Assembly (NCBI RefSeq): GCF_016623615.1
Contig: NZ_JAEHFX010000007.1
Span: 186,001-250,000, forward strand
Direction: 5' to 3'
Length of the DNA stretch: 64,000 nt
Source: Adhaeribacter terrigena
GTDB lineage: Bacteria > Bacteroidota > Bacteroidia > Cytophagales > Hymenobacteraceae
This document shows, one piece after another, positions 51,704 to 59,733 of the stretch (the stretch's first letter is position 1; the number at the start of each line of letters is the position of its first letter). A program made the translations under genes and the position numbers. A model generated the notes under the pieces. That model worked only from the letters and a program-made list of their open reading frames with translations. It was not told the origin of the DNA and did no database searches.

Positions 51704-52942
51704 ATGTTGGAATTTCAAATTCATACGCTGCCCAACGGCATCCGTATTCTCCATAAACAAGTTTTACACACCAAAATTGCGCATAGCGGTTTCACGTTCG
51801 ATATCGGTTCGCGCGATGAAAATGATGCGCAGCTGGGCCTGGCGCATTTCTGGGAGCACATGGCTTTTAAAGGCACCGAAAAGCGCAAAGCCTTCCATAT
51901 CCTGAACCGCCTGGAAAGCGTGGGCGGCGAACTGAATGCCTATACTACCAAAGAAAAGATCTGTTTTTACGCCTCGGTATTAGATGCGCATTTCGAAAAA
52001 GCCTTTGAATTGCTGGCCGATATTTCCTTTCATTCCATTTTTCCGGAAAAGGAAATCGAGAAAGAACGTGGCGTAATTCTGGAAGAAATGGCCATGTACC
52101 TGGATACGCCCGAAGACGCCATTGTCGATGAATTCGATTCGGTAATTTTCAAAAACCACGCCCTGGGAAACAATATTTTAGGCACCACACAAAGCGTTGC
52201 TGGTTTTCAGAAAGCTGACTTTCTGAACTTCATTCAAAACAATTACAGCACTGACCGCCTGGTTTTTGCTTCGGTAAGCAATCTGCCTTTCGCGAAAGTG
52301 GTGCGGCTGGCCGAAAAATATTTAAGCCAGATTCCGGCGCGGGTTTTGGAGCGCAAAAGGATACCGTTTTTAGCTTATCAACCGCAAAGTATCCGCATCG
52401 AAAAACCGATAAACCAGGCGCACTGCATCATTGGCGCGCCGGCTTATGCACTTTCCGACGCCAAAAGGATACCGTTTTTCATGCTCTCGAACCTGATCGG
52501 CGGGCCGGGAATGAACTCGCGTTTGAATCTGGCGGTGCGCGAAAAATATGGCCTGGTTTATTCCATCGATGCTTCGTATACGGCCTACATCGATACCGGC
52601 TTGTTCAATATTTATTTCGGAACGGAGAAAAAACAACTCAAGCGCACTACTGACCTGGTATTGAAAGAGCTGAAAAAACTCCGCGAAATTCCGCTAACCG
52701 AAAACCAGCTGCACAACACCAAAGCGCAGCTCATGGGGCAACTCGCCATGGCCGAAGAAAGCAATATCGGTTACATGATGATGATGGGAAAAAGCATCCT
52801 GGACCTGAATAAGATCGATTCCCTGAATGAAATTTTCGACCAGATCAAACATACCACCGCCGACCAACTGCAGGAAATTGCCAACGAAATTCTGGCTGAA
52901 GACAAGCTGAGTTTTTTGAATTACGTGCCGGAAACGAAATGA
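51704..52942 (+). CDS. M16-family zinc peptidase
   Basis: 412 residues. The inverted zinc motif is HFWEH in LGLAHFWEHMAFKGTEKR, with the distal Glu in the EKEIEKERGVILEEMAMY helix. The C-terminal half is the second M16 domain (LIGGPGMNSRLNLAVREKYG, LVYSIDASYTAYIDTG). Such proteins are processing peptidases, often cytoplasmic or periplasmic; no signal peptide is present. Two reverse bipartite motif copies lie inside the gene (52342-52369 degenerate, 52450-52477 near-exact), each encoding KRIPF on the plus strand. Confidence 0.93.
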   Translation: MLEFQIHTLPNGIRILHKQVLHTKIAHSGFTFDIGSRDENDAQLGLAHFWEHMAFKGTEKRKAFHILNRLESVGGELNAYTTKEKICFYASVLDAHFEKAFELLADISFHSIFPEKEIEKERGVILEEMAMYLDTPEDAIVDEFDSVIFKNHALGNNILGTTQSVAGFQKADFLNFIQNNYSTDRLVFASVSNLPFAKVVRLAEKYLSQIPARVLERKRIPFLAYQPQSIRIEKPINQAHCIIGAPAYALSDAKRIPFFMLSNLIGGPGMNSRLNLAVREKYGLVYSIDASYTAYIDTGLFNIYFGTEKKQLKRTTDLVLKELKKLREIPLTENQLHNTKAQLMGQLAMAEESNIGYMMMMGKSILDLNKIDSLNEIFDQIKHTTADQLQEIANEILAEDKLSFLNYVPETK

Positions 52943-53061
52943 TTTGAAGATTTGAAAATTTGGAGATTTGAAGATGGTTCTACGTCGCTCAATTTCCTTC
53001 CTGGTTATCAAGATTCTTTTGTAAATTCATTTTCAAATCTTCAAATTTTCAAATTGTAAAA
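52943..53061. repeat. GATTTGAA-type quasi-palindrome
   Basis: GATTTGAAGATTTGAAAATT on the left and the TCAAATCTTCAAATTTTCAA stretch on the right are inverted repeats built from the same 7-base word, with about 50 bases between. It fills the gap before the O-methyltransferase gene. Confidence 0.7.
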
Positions 53062-53706
53062 ATGGAATTCATAGACGAAGACTTAAACCAATACTGCGAA
53101 GACCACACCACCCCGGAAACCGAAGTATTGAAAAAGCTGAACCGCGAAACGCACGCCAACGTGATGATGCCGCGTATGCTCTCCGGCCACATTCAGGGTA
53201 GAACGCTGGCTATGTTCTCGCAGATGATCAAGCCTGAGAATATTCTGGAAATTGGCACTTACACCGGTTATTCGGGCATTTCTTTAGCTGATGGTTTAAC
53301 GGAAAATGGCACCCTTCACACCATCGATATCAACGATGAGCTGGAAGACATGGTGCGCAAATATTTCGCGGAAGCCGGCATTGCCGATAAAGTAAAATAC
53401 CACTTAGGCAACGCTATAGATATTATCCCAACGCTGGACGTGACCTTCGATCTGGTTTTCATTGATGCCGATAAAATTAACTACAGCAACTATTTCGATC
53501 TGGTAATTGATAAAGTACGCCCGGGCGGTTTCATCATTGCCGATAACGTGCTCTGGAGCGGCAAAGTGCTGGAAAAATTCCGCAAAAAACTCGACAAAGA
53601 CACCGAAGCGCTCTTAGAGTTTAACCAGAAAGTGCAAAACGACGACCGCGTAGAGAACGTGCTGCTACCGATCCGCGATGGTTTATTGGTGATCCGGAAA
53701 AAGTAA
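53062..53706 (+). CDS. O-methyltransferase, caffeoyl-CoA type
   Basis: 214 residues of the AdoMet_MTase family 3. Motif I ILEIGTYTGYSGISLADGL, metal-site and binding segments VFIDADKINYSNYFDLVID, the post-motif RPGGFIIADNVLWSGKV, and the C-terminal LPIRDGLLVI. It should methylate a catechol or other hydroxyl with a divalent metal. Substrate is unknown. Confidence 0.93.
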   Translation: MEFIDEDLNQYCEDHTTPETEVLKKLNRETHANVMMPRMLSGHIQGRTLAMFSQMIKPENILEIGTYTGYSGISLADGLTENGTLHTIDINDELEDMVRKYFAEAGIADKVKYHLGNAIDIIPTLDVTFDLVFIDADKINYSNYFDLVIDKVRPGGFIIADNVLWSGKVLEKFRKKLDKDTEALLEFNQKVQNDDRVENVLLPIRDGLLVIRKK

Positions 53707-54854
53707 ACCGCCAGAACGCTATTTTCAGGATTCAAACATTTCCAGAACAATTGTCTGAACGGTGTTTCTTTTGATTTTAATTATTTCTGTGGTTTTCGTG
53801 ACAATGTAGGGACAGGTCAAGCCCAGTCCCTACATTATCTGATCAATTTTTGTCTGAACACGATTTTAAGGATTTCTGGGATTGGCAGGATTTTCATTTG
53901 TCTGAATCAGAATTTACAGAAACGAAGTTCGGCGTAGCCAATTTAGAATTTCCGGAATTTTCCGAATTGACCAATTACCCCACCTAAATAGCTAAAAACT
54001 GGGGAGGACTTTTGATCAAATAATGTGATCAACTACCCCAACCCCTCCTTCTTAAGGGTGGAGTTTTTCCTACCCTGGATTAGATTTTCTGCCATCACGA
54101 TATCGCCAGCGCAGTGTAACCTGAAAACCAAGGTCTGAAGAAAACTAAACTAAAAAGAAAGCTGACTACGGAGGAAAACAGACACCAGTTTCTGTGAGAG
54201 CGGCCTCCAAGCTTACCGGTGGCTTTAGCCAGCCCGGTAGGGCAGGTAAGGTTGCAGCCGCGAACGCAGAAATCGGAGATTCAGCGTAGCTAAACGAAGC
54301 CGCCCGGCTTGAGGGGGGAAAGCTTCATTGAAAGTTATATGCTATGAGTTGAAAGTTAAAAATTTGCTATGAAAACGGTATCCTTTCAAGCATAAAAACT
54401 CATTAGTCAACATTTAACCAGCCCGATGAGATCTCTCCTGACGTCGAGATGACAAAATAAAACGCTATGGATTAAGGCTGAAAAACTCCCTGCAACCTCT
54501 ATAGAACCTGAAATCAGCGATCTAAAACTCACTTCAAAACTCCAGGGCCAAAAATCTGTAAATATTCCAAAAAGACGATATTTACAAGAAAGCTTCGGCT
54601 GCAAACAAGCTCCTGCTAACTTCTTAACCTGCTGAAATTTGCCTTAAACCGTCTCTATGAAGGCTTTAAGGGCATTTGTGGAAAACGTGTAGATAAATTG
54701 TAGAGAAGTAATTTGCTTCAAAATTCTGAATCAGGCTTAAATTCCCCTATTTTGTCAACATGCACCAGATTCCGCAGGAAAGCCGGGGCATTAATTGCTG
54801 TTTCAGCGCGCTAAAAAGCCTGAGCCAGCGTTCACGTTTATATACTATGCAGCT
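53707..54854. repeat. Intergenic composite repeat cluster 4
   Basis: About 1.15 kb without a credible gene. Order: a degenerate motif (53714-53741); R0 hairpin TGTAGGGAC/GTCCCTACA near 53805-53835; R1 (53853 to about 53919); a 40-base repeat reversed relative to 33470-33508 (53975-54014); a CCCCAACCCCTCCTTC arm (about 54033); structured element copy 5 (54101-54322); R3 with exact motif 54373-54400 and the GACGTCGAGATGAC end (about 54453); and an exact motif 54460-54487. The last 370 bases show nothing clear. Confidence 0.8.
54101..54322 (+). repeat. Structured dispersed element, copy 5, with internal insertion
   Basis: Inner stem CAAGCTTACC/GGTAAGGTTG (9 of 10 pairs) and first hairpin TGGC-ttta-GCCA both differ from copies 1, 3 and 4 by paired changes. 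The second hairpin is GCCC-ggta-GGGC. About 21 extra bases (TCGGAGATTCAGCGTAGCTA and a following A) follow GCAGAAA at the base of the outer stem. Confidence 0.85.
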
Positions 54855-57239
54855 ATGAAAAAGTATCTGGTTATTCTTATCAGCCTGGTGGTAACTTCGG
54901 TTAAAGGCCAGCAAATTCTGGTGCCTGATAATGTATATTTCGCCGATATTCACCTAAGCATTGATAAAAGCGCCCGCGAAAAAATTCAGCAAAACGTGGA
55001 TGCGCTGCTGAAAAACAAGATCTATTTCCAGCAGAAAGTAGACCGCGCCGATACGTATTTCCCAATTATCGAGCGCGTTTTCCGTGAAGCCGGCCTGCCC
55101 GACGATTTTAAATACCTCGCCATTCAGGAAAGCGGCCTGGTGCCCGATGCCATTTCTACGAGCAAAGCCGAAGGTTTCTGGCAGTTCAAAAAAGAAACGG
55201 CCCTGGATTTTGGCCTGGCCGTAAACCCAAACATAGACGAACGCCGCCACATTCTGGAAGCATCGCGCGGTGCGGCTAAATATTTTATCCAGAGCAACGC
55301 CTACTATAAAAACTGGATCAATGCGCTGGTTTCGTATTACATGGGCTTTACCGGCGCCAAAGCTTATGCCCGCCCCGGCGATATGGGCAGCAAAGACATG
55401 CGCATTACCGACCAGACGCACATATACTTTCTGACGTTTTTAGCCCATAAAATTGCCTTCGAAAATGCCGTTGGTAAAAATCCGGCCCCTACCATTACGC
55501 TGCGGGAATTGCGCGCTACGCCGGGCTTAAGCTTAGGCGAAATTGCCCTGGCCAACCAGACCGACCCCGTAGAACTGGAAAAATACAACCGCTGGTTACT
55601 CGGCGGCACCGTTCCGGCCGGCAAAGAATATACCGTTTTCATTCCGGTTACCGGCGCCACAGCATCTACCGTGGCCGTAGCGGCTACCCCTTCCGACCTG
55701 GTTGCACCGGTTATTGTAAACAAAACCATTACGCAGGCCACCCTGAAGCCGAAATTCTCGAAAATGAACGGCCTGAAAGTGATCGTGGCGCAAGCCGGCG
55801 ACACCAAAGACAAACTGGCTTTGCAGGCAGGCATGAGCACCAAAAAATTCCTGAAACTGAACGACATGTACAGCTTCGAGGAAATTGTACCTGGTCAGGT
55901 TTATTACACGCAAAAGAAACATACCCGCGGCAACGTAAAAATGCACGTATCGCAGGCAGGCGAAACTTTAGCCGGCATTTCGCAGCAGTATGGTATGCGC
56001 CTGAAAAGCATTCTGAGCAAGAACCGCATGAAAAAAGGCGAAGCGCTGGTAGCCGGCCGCGTGCTTTGGCTGCAGGAAACCCGCCCGGCTAACATTGCCC
56101 CGGAATACCGCCGCATTGAGCAAAAAGAAATCCAGAAAACGCCGCAACCCTTAACGCCTTCTACGCCGGTACAGATCACCCATAAAATTTCTGCGGAACA
56201 GACTGAGCCATTTGCCGGCACGAATTCTAAAAACGGTTCTTCCACTTTAGTAACCATTAAAGAAACTGCCTCCAATACTTTTCATAAGGCCGGCGCAGTG
56301 CTGAACGTACCGGAAAAACAGCCGGAAGTAGCCCAGGTTGGCGGCAGCGTATTCGAAGAAACCCTTGACCTGAATCCGGCACCGAAAGTTGTAAAAACGG
56401 AAATGCCGGCTAAAACTACTGCCTCAGAAACGGCTTACCACAACGATCTGGACGAAGAAGTGAGCGCCGCCAACGAAACCGCTGCCGATATAGTGGCCGA
56501 AACTGGTTCTGTGCAGGCATCTGTTCCGGAAACGCAACCCGTAACCGAATTAAAAACCGCAGCTGTAATGCAGCCGGCAGAGGCCCCAAAGACTGATTTG
56601 GTTGCAGAAAAGAACGCAGTATTGTATCCGAAAACGGTAGCCAAATCAACCGAAAAAGTAGCCTTATCAGAACCGGTTGCCCGAACTGAAGAAAATACAA
56701 AAACGCTTGCTTCCGCAGAAAAGACCACGGTTTTGGTTACTGAACCCGCGCCTGTAAAAGCTGCACCGAAAGTTGTTTTAAAAGATCCAGTTACGGCCCC
56801 GGCGCCCAAAACGGTATCGGTTCCGGACAAAAAAGTAGAGAAAGCCGTTGCGCAAACCAAGCCGGCTACGCACAAAGTTGCCAAAGGCGAAACGCTTTAC
56901 AGCATTTCCAAAAAGTACAACGCTACTCCTTCCGACCTCAAATATTGGAACGACATGGGCGAGAAACCGCTTTCCATTGGGCAGGAATTGAAAGTTACCG
57001 GCGAAAAACAAGTAGCCATGCCGGTGCTTACCGTAACCGGGCCCGATAAACCGGTAGCCGAAGGAACGATAGTGAATATTACCCACCGCGTAGGCGAAGG
57101 CGAAAGCATGTACCAGATCTCGCGCAAATACGGTGTAAGCATCAAGGAAATTATGGAATGGAACAACAAAAACGATTTCAATGTAAGCGCCGGCGATGAA
57201 CTGCTGATCCGTTCGCGCCCGGGCAGCAGCCGGAATTAG
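54855..57239 (+). CDS. MltD-like lytic transglycosylase with LysM repeats
   Basis: 794 residues from ATG 54855 (signal peptide MKKYLVILISLVVTSVKG). The GH23 domain (about 70-260) has the catalytic Glu in YLAIQESGLVPDA, then SKAEGFWQFKKETA and ALVSYYMGFTGAKAY. LysM-type modules lie near residues 320-420 and at the C-terminus (THKVAKGETLYSISKKYNAT and THRVGEGESMYQISRKYGVS). A Thr/Pro/Ala/Val-rich linker of about 250 residues separates them; its coding DNA holds two exact bipartite motifs. It cleaves peptidoglycan in the periplasm. Confidence 0.93.
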   Translation: MKKYLVILISLVVTSVKGQQILVPDNVYFADIHLSIDKSAREKIQQNVDALLKNKIYFQQKVDRADTYFPIIERVFREAGLPDDFKYLAIQESGLVPDAISTSKAEGFWQFKKETALDFGLAVNPNIDERRHILEASRGAAKYFIQSNAYYKNWINALVSYYMGFTGAKAYARPGDMGSKDMRITDQTHIYFLTFLAHKIAFENAVGKNPAPTITLRELRATPGLSLGEIALANQTDPVELEKYNRWLLGGTVPAGKEYTVFIPVTGATASTVAVAATPSDLVAPVIVNKTITQATLKPKFSKMNGLKVIVAQAGDTKDKLALQAGMSTKKFLKLNDMYSFEEIVPGQVYYTQKKHTRGNVKMHVSQAGETLAGISQQYGMRLKSILSKNRMKKGEALVAGRVLWLQETRPANIAPEYRRIEQKEIQKTPQPLTPSTPVQITHKISAEQTEPFAGTNSKNGSSTLVTIKETASNTFHKAGAVLNVPEKQPEVAQVGGSVFEETLDLNPAPKVVKTEMPAKTTASETAYHNDLDEEVSAANETAADIVAETGSVQASVPETQPVTELKTAAVMQPAEAPKTDLVAEKNAVLYPKTVAKSTEKVALSEPVARTEENTKTLASAEKTTVLVTEPAPVKAAPKVVLKDPVTAPAPKTVSVPDKKVEKAVAQTKPATHKVAKGETLYSISKKYNATPSDLKYWNDMGEKPLSIGQELKVTGEKQVAMPVLTVTGPDKPVAEGTIVNITHRVGEGESMYQISRKYGVSIKEIMEWNNKNDFNVSAGDELLIRSRPGSSRN
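56632..56659 (+). repeat. Bipartite 28-bp motif, exact copy inside a gene
   Basis: AAACGGTA, 13 bases, AAAAAGT in the disordered linker of the transglycosylase, read there as KTVAKSTEKV. Confidence 0.83.
56809..56836 (+). repeat. Bipartite 28-bp motif, exact copy inside a gene
   Basis: AAACGGTA, 13 bases, AAAAAGT near the linker end of the transglycosylase, read as KTVSVPDKKV. Same frame as the copy at 56632 but a different frame from those in the LytTR gene. Confidence 0.83.
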
Positions 57240-57257
57240 ATTCCCATTAGAAATTTA

Positions 57258-57299
57258 AAAATAGAAATGGCTGGTGTAATTACCGGCCATTTCTATTTT
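57258..57299. terminator. Terminator between transglycosylase and MFS genes
   Basis: AAAATAGAAATGGCTGGT (57258-57275) pairs with ACCGGCCATTTCTATTTT (57282-57299) over 18 bp with one G-U and a 6-base loop. The A/T ends let it serve both convergent genes. Confidence 0.92.
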
Positions 57300-57350
57300 G
57301 TCAGAACCACCCTGTAGGGCCTCTCTACAACCGTTCTGGTAAATCTCCTC

Positions 57351-58688
57351 TTACTGATCTTCCGGTGGCGTGGTCATGGCCGAAGCGGCCTGTAAACCGG
57401 TGGCCACCTGCGGAATAATGCCCAGACGTTCGTAGATCGGTTTTACCAGAAGGCGCATTTTAGGCAATTGAACGGCAAACGGAATAATGGCTGCCAGACA
57501 CAGAATCCCACAGATCAGAAGCGTATAATTTACGCCCACCAGATCGGCCAAAGCGCCGGCCAGTAAACTACCAAACGGTGCCATTCCCAGGAACGCCATC
57601 GAATAAAAACTCATCACCCGCCCGCGTTTATCGTCGTCTACAATGGTTTGCAGAATGGTATTGCTGCTGGCCATTTGCACGATCATGCCAAAACCGGTGA
57701 ACAACATGCAAAACAGCGAAAGCGCCATGATCCGGGAAAAAGAAAACGCGATCAGCCCTGCGCCCAGCAAAACCGTAGCCCGGATAATGATGTTTCCTAA
57801 ACCTAATACTGAGCTTCGTTGCGCCAGAAACAATGCCCCCGTTAACGCCCCGATGCCTGATGCGCCCATTAGAAAGCCCATGGTGTTGGCGCTGCCGTGC
57901 AGCACATCGCGGGCAAAAACCGGCATGAGAACCGTAAGCGGCATGGCAAACAAACTGATGGAAGCAATAAGCAAAATGATACTTCTGATCGGCGGAAAAC
58001 CAAACGCGTAGGTAAATCCTTCTTTCAGACTCTGGAGAACCGGCAATTGCTTTTTCTCCGAAATTACCGGCGTGGTTTTAATGGCCAGCAATGAACCCAG
58101 GACGGCAATGTAACTCACCGCATTTCCCAGAAAACAGATCCCCTCGCCTACCGCCGCAATTACCAAACCTGCCACCGACGGACCAATTAACCGCGCCAAA
58201 TTGAACATGGAAGAATTCAGCGCAATCGCGTTGCTGATATCTTTGCGGTCGTCGATTAATTCAATTACAAAGGATTGCCGCGCTGAAATATCGAAGGCGT
58301 TGATGATGCCCATGAAAACGCTCAGGAAAATAATGAGCGGCACGGTGATCAGATTGGTTAAAACCAAAGCCGCCAGCGTGGAAGCTTGAATTAACGATAA
58401 GGTTTGCGTAGCCAGCAAAATGCGGTGTTTATTCCTTCTATCGGAAACCACGCCGGCAAATGGCCCCAGTAAAAACGATGGGATCTGGCTCGCAAAACCC
58501 AAAATACCCAACAGAAAAACCGAATCGGTCAGCCGGTACACGAGCCAGCTCAACGCTACTTGTTGCATCCAGGTGCCGATGAGCGAAACGCCCTGGCCCA
58601 TAAAAAACAAGCGGTAATTCCTATATTTCAAAGCCCGGAACATCGCGCTTATTTTCGATTCCGGGGCGGGGGTGCTAAGGTCTGGCAT
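57351..58688 (-). CDS. MFS transporter, MFS_3/enterobactin-exporter-like
   Basis: 445 residues with about twelve hydrophobic helices. N-terminal YRNYRLFFMGQGVSLIGTWM followed by QQVALSWLVYRLT, the motif-A-like GVVSDRRNKHRILL, and the central AFDISARQSFVIELI are typical of the MFS_3 group. It exports an unknown small molecule across the inner membrane. A near-exact reverse bipartite motif (58746-58773) lies 58 bases upstream of its start. Confidence 0.9.
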   Translation of the reverse strand: MPDLSTPAPESKISAMFRALKYRNYRLFFMGQGVSLIGTWMQQVALSWLVYRLTDSVFLLGILGFASQIPSFLLGPFAGVVSDRRNKHRILLATQTLSLIQASTLAALVLTNLITVPLIIFLSVFMGIINAFDISARQSFVIELIDDRKDISNAIALNSSMFNLARLIGPSVAGLVIAAVGEGICFLGNAVSYIAVLGSLLAIKTTPVISEKKQLPVLQSLKEGFTYAFGFPPIRSIILLIASISLFAMPLTVLMPVFARDVLHGSANTMGFLMGASGIGALTGALFLAQRSSVLGLGNIIIRATVLLGAGLIAFSFSRIMALSLFCMLFTGFGMIVQMASSNTILQTIVDDDKRGRVMSFYSMAFLGMAPFGSLLAGALADLVGVNYTLLICGILCLAAIIPFAVQLPKMRLLVKPIYERLGIIPQVATGLQAASAMTTPPEDQ

Positions 58689-58989
58689 TGGGGTGAATTG
58701 TGAAACAACTTTCCTGTACGAAATTCTGCAGGTTTGGTAGCTAGGAGTTTTACAGGGAAAAAGGATAGCGTTTTTTGTCCGAATTGGGATTTTTGGGATT
58801 TATGTAATTTTCAGGATCTCTTTTTGCCTGGCAAGTTTTGGGGAAAGAAAAAACGTAAATGCGAAGGCGGCAACATACGGAAAGCGCCTTTGCATCGTTC
58901 AATTAAATTCAGGACGTAAATTTAAACTGTATCTTTATATCCTTTCGACCTGAATATCCTTAAACCCACCACTTAACCAAAACAAACTT
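58689..58989. promoter_or_regulatory. Divergent gap with motif copy and candidate promoter
   Basis: 301 bases, no ORF of note. The reverse bipartite motif (58746-58773; A-run reads TAAAACT) is followed by a degenerate R1-like GGGATTTTTGGGATT stretch. TATCTTTA at 58930-58937 is one base off the -7 consensus and 53 bases before the zf-TFIIB gene. Confidence 0.5.
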
Positions 58990-59256
58990 ATGAAATGCCC
59001 TTCCTGCAACGAAACGCTGTTAATGAGCGAAAAAAACGGAGTTGAAATCGATTACTGCCCGAAATGCCGCGGCATCTGGCTGGACCGGGGCGAATTGGAA
59101 AAGATCATGGAACGCTCCGGCGAACATTATTCCAAAAAAGAAAACTACGACAATGACTACAAACGCTACGGTTATGGCGATCAAAATAAAGGCCAATATG
59201 GTCAACATCCGCACAAAAAGAAGAAATCGTTTTTAGATGATTTCTTTGATTTTTAG
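58990..59256 (+). CDS. zf-TFIIB domain protein
   Basis: 88 residues. MKCPSCNETLLMSEKNGVEI followed by DYCPKCRGIWLDRGELEKI is a complete zf-TFIIB module with four zinc-binding Cys (CPSC, CPKC). The tail is rich in Tyr, Gly, Lys and His (YKRYGYGDQNKGQYGQHPHK) and ends in SFLDDFFDF. Such small proteins are common in Bacteroidota; the role is unknown. A degenerate reverse motif (59247-59274) overlaps the stop. Confidence 0.9.
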   Translation: MKCPSCNETLLMSEKNGVEIDYCPKCRGIWLDRGELEKIMERSGEHYSKKENYDNDYKRYGYGDQNKGQYGQHPHKKKKSFLDDFFDF

Positions 59257-59280
59257 GCGAAAAGTCTAGCGTTTTTGCAG

Positions 59281-59310
59281 CGCCGTTCCTTTTCAGGAAC
59301 GGCGTTTTTT
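59281..59310 (+). terminator. Terminator of the zf-TFIIB gene
   Basis: CGCCGTTCC (59281-59289) and GGAACGGCG (59296-59304) form a 9-bp stem with a 6-base loop, followed by six T. Confidence 0.93.
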
Positions 59311-59733
59311 GTTAAATAATCTTGAGTAAAAATTTGGTTTACAATGAAAATTAGAGTGAGCTTTCAAGTATTCAACCTTAGAAACCTTTACTCCGAACCC
59401 TTCAATTAAAATTGCTGTTCTTCACAAACAAATCGAGTCTTTACCATTTCCGAAACCGCCCGATTTTGCGTAATTTTAAGGTTCAGAAATGCTGGAAGCC
59501 CGCCAAAACCTAACCGTTTAAACGCTATGGTTTTAGCCCGAAAAAGTAAACCAACGTCATCCCGAGCCGTGCGAGGGAACTAACGTGTACCGAACCCGCA
59601 AGGAATTTATCGCTCAGTCGCTCTAAATTCCCTAGCAGTACGCATTAGTTTCTTCGACAAGCTCAGAATGACCAAAACGAGTAGTTTTTCCCGCAATTCT
59701 TAATTATTAATTGTTAATTATTAATTACCCAAC
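59311..59733. repeat. Intergenic region before dnaE with motif and dispersed repeats
   Basis: 423 bases, no gene. An exact bipartite motif lies at 59520-59547. Next comes a repeat of the GTCATCCCGAGC family (about 59556-59680, ending in CGACAAGCTCAGAATGAC, a partial inverted repeat of its beginning). A palindromic TAATTATTAATTGTTAATTA tract (about 59700-59727) ends just before the dnaE start. No promoter is clear. Confidence 0.65.
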
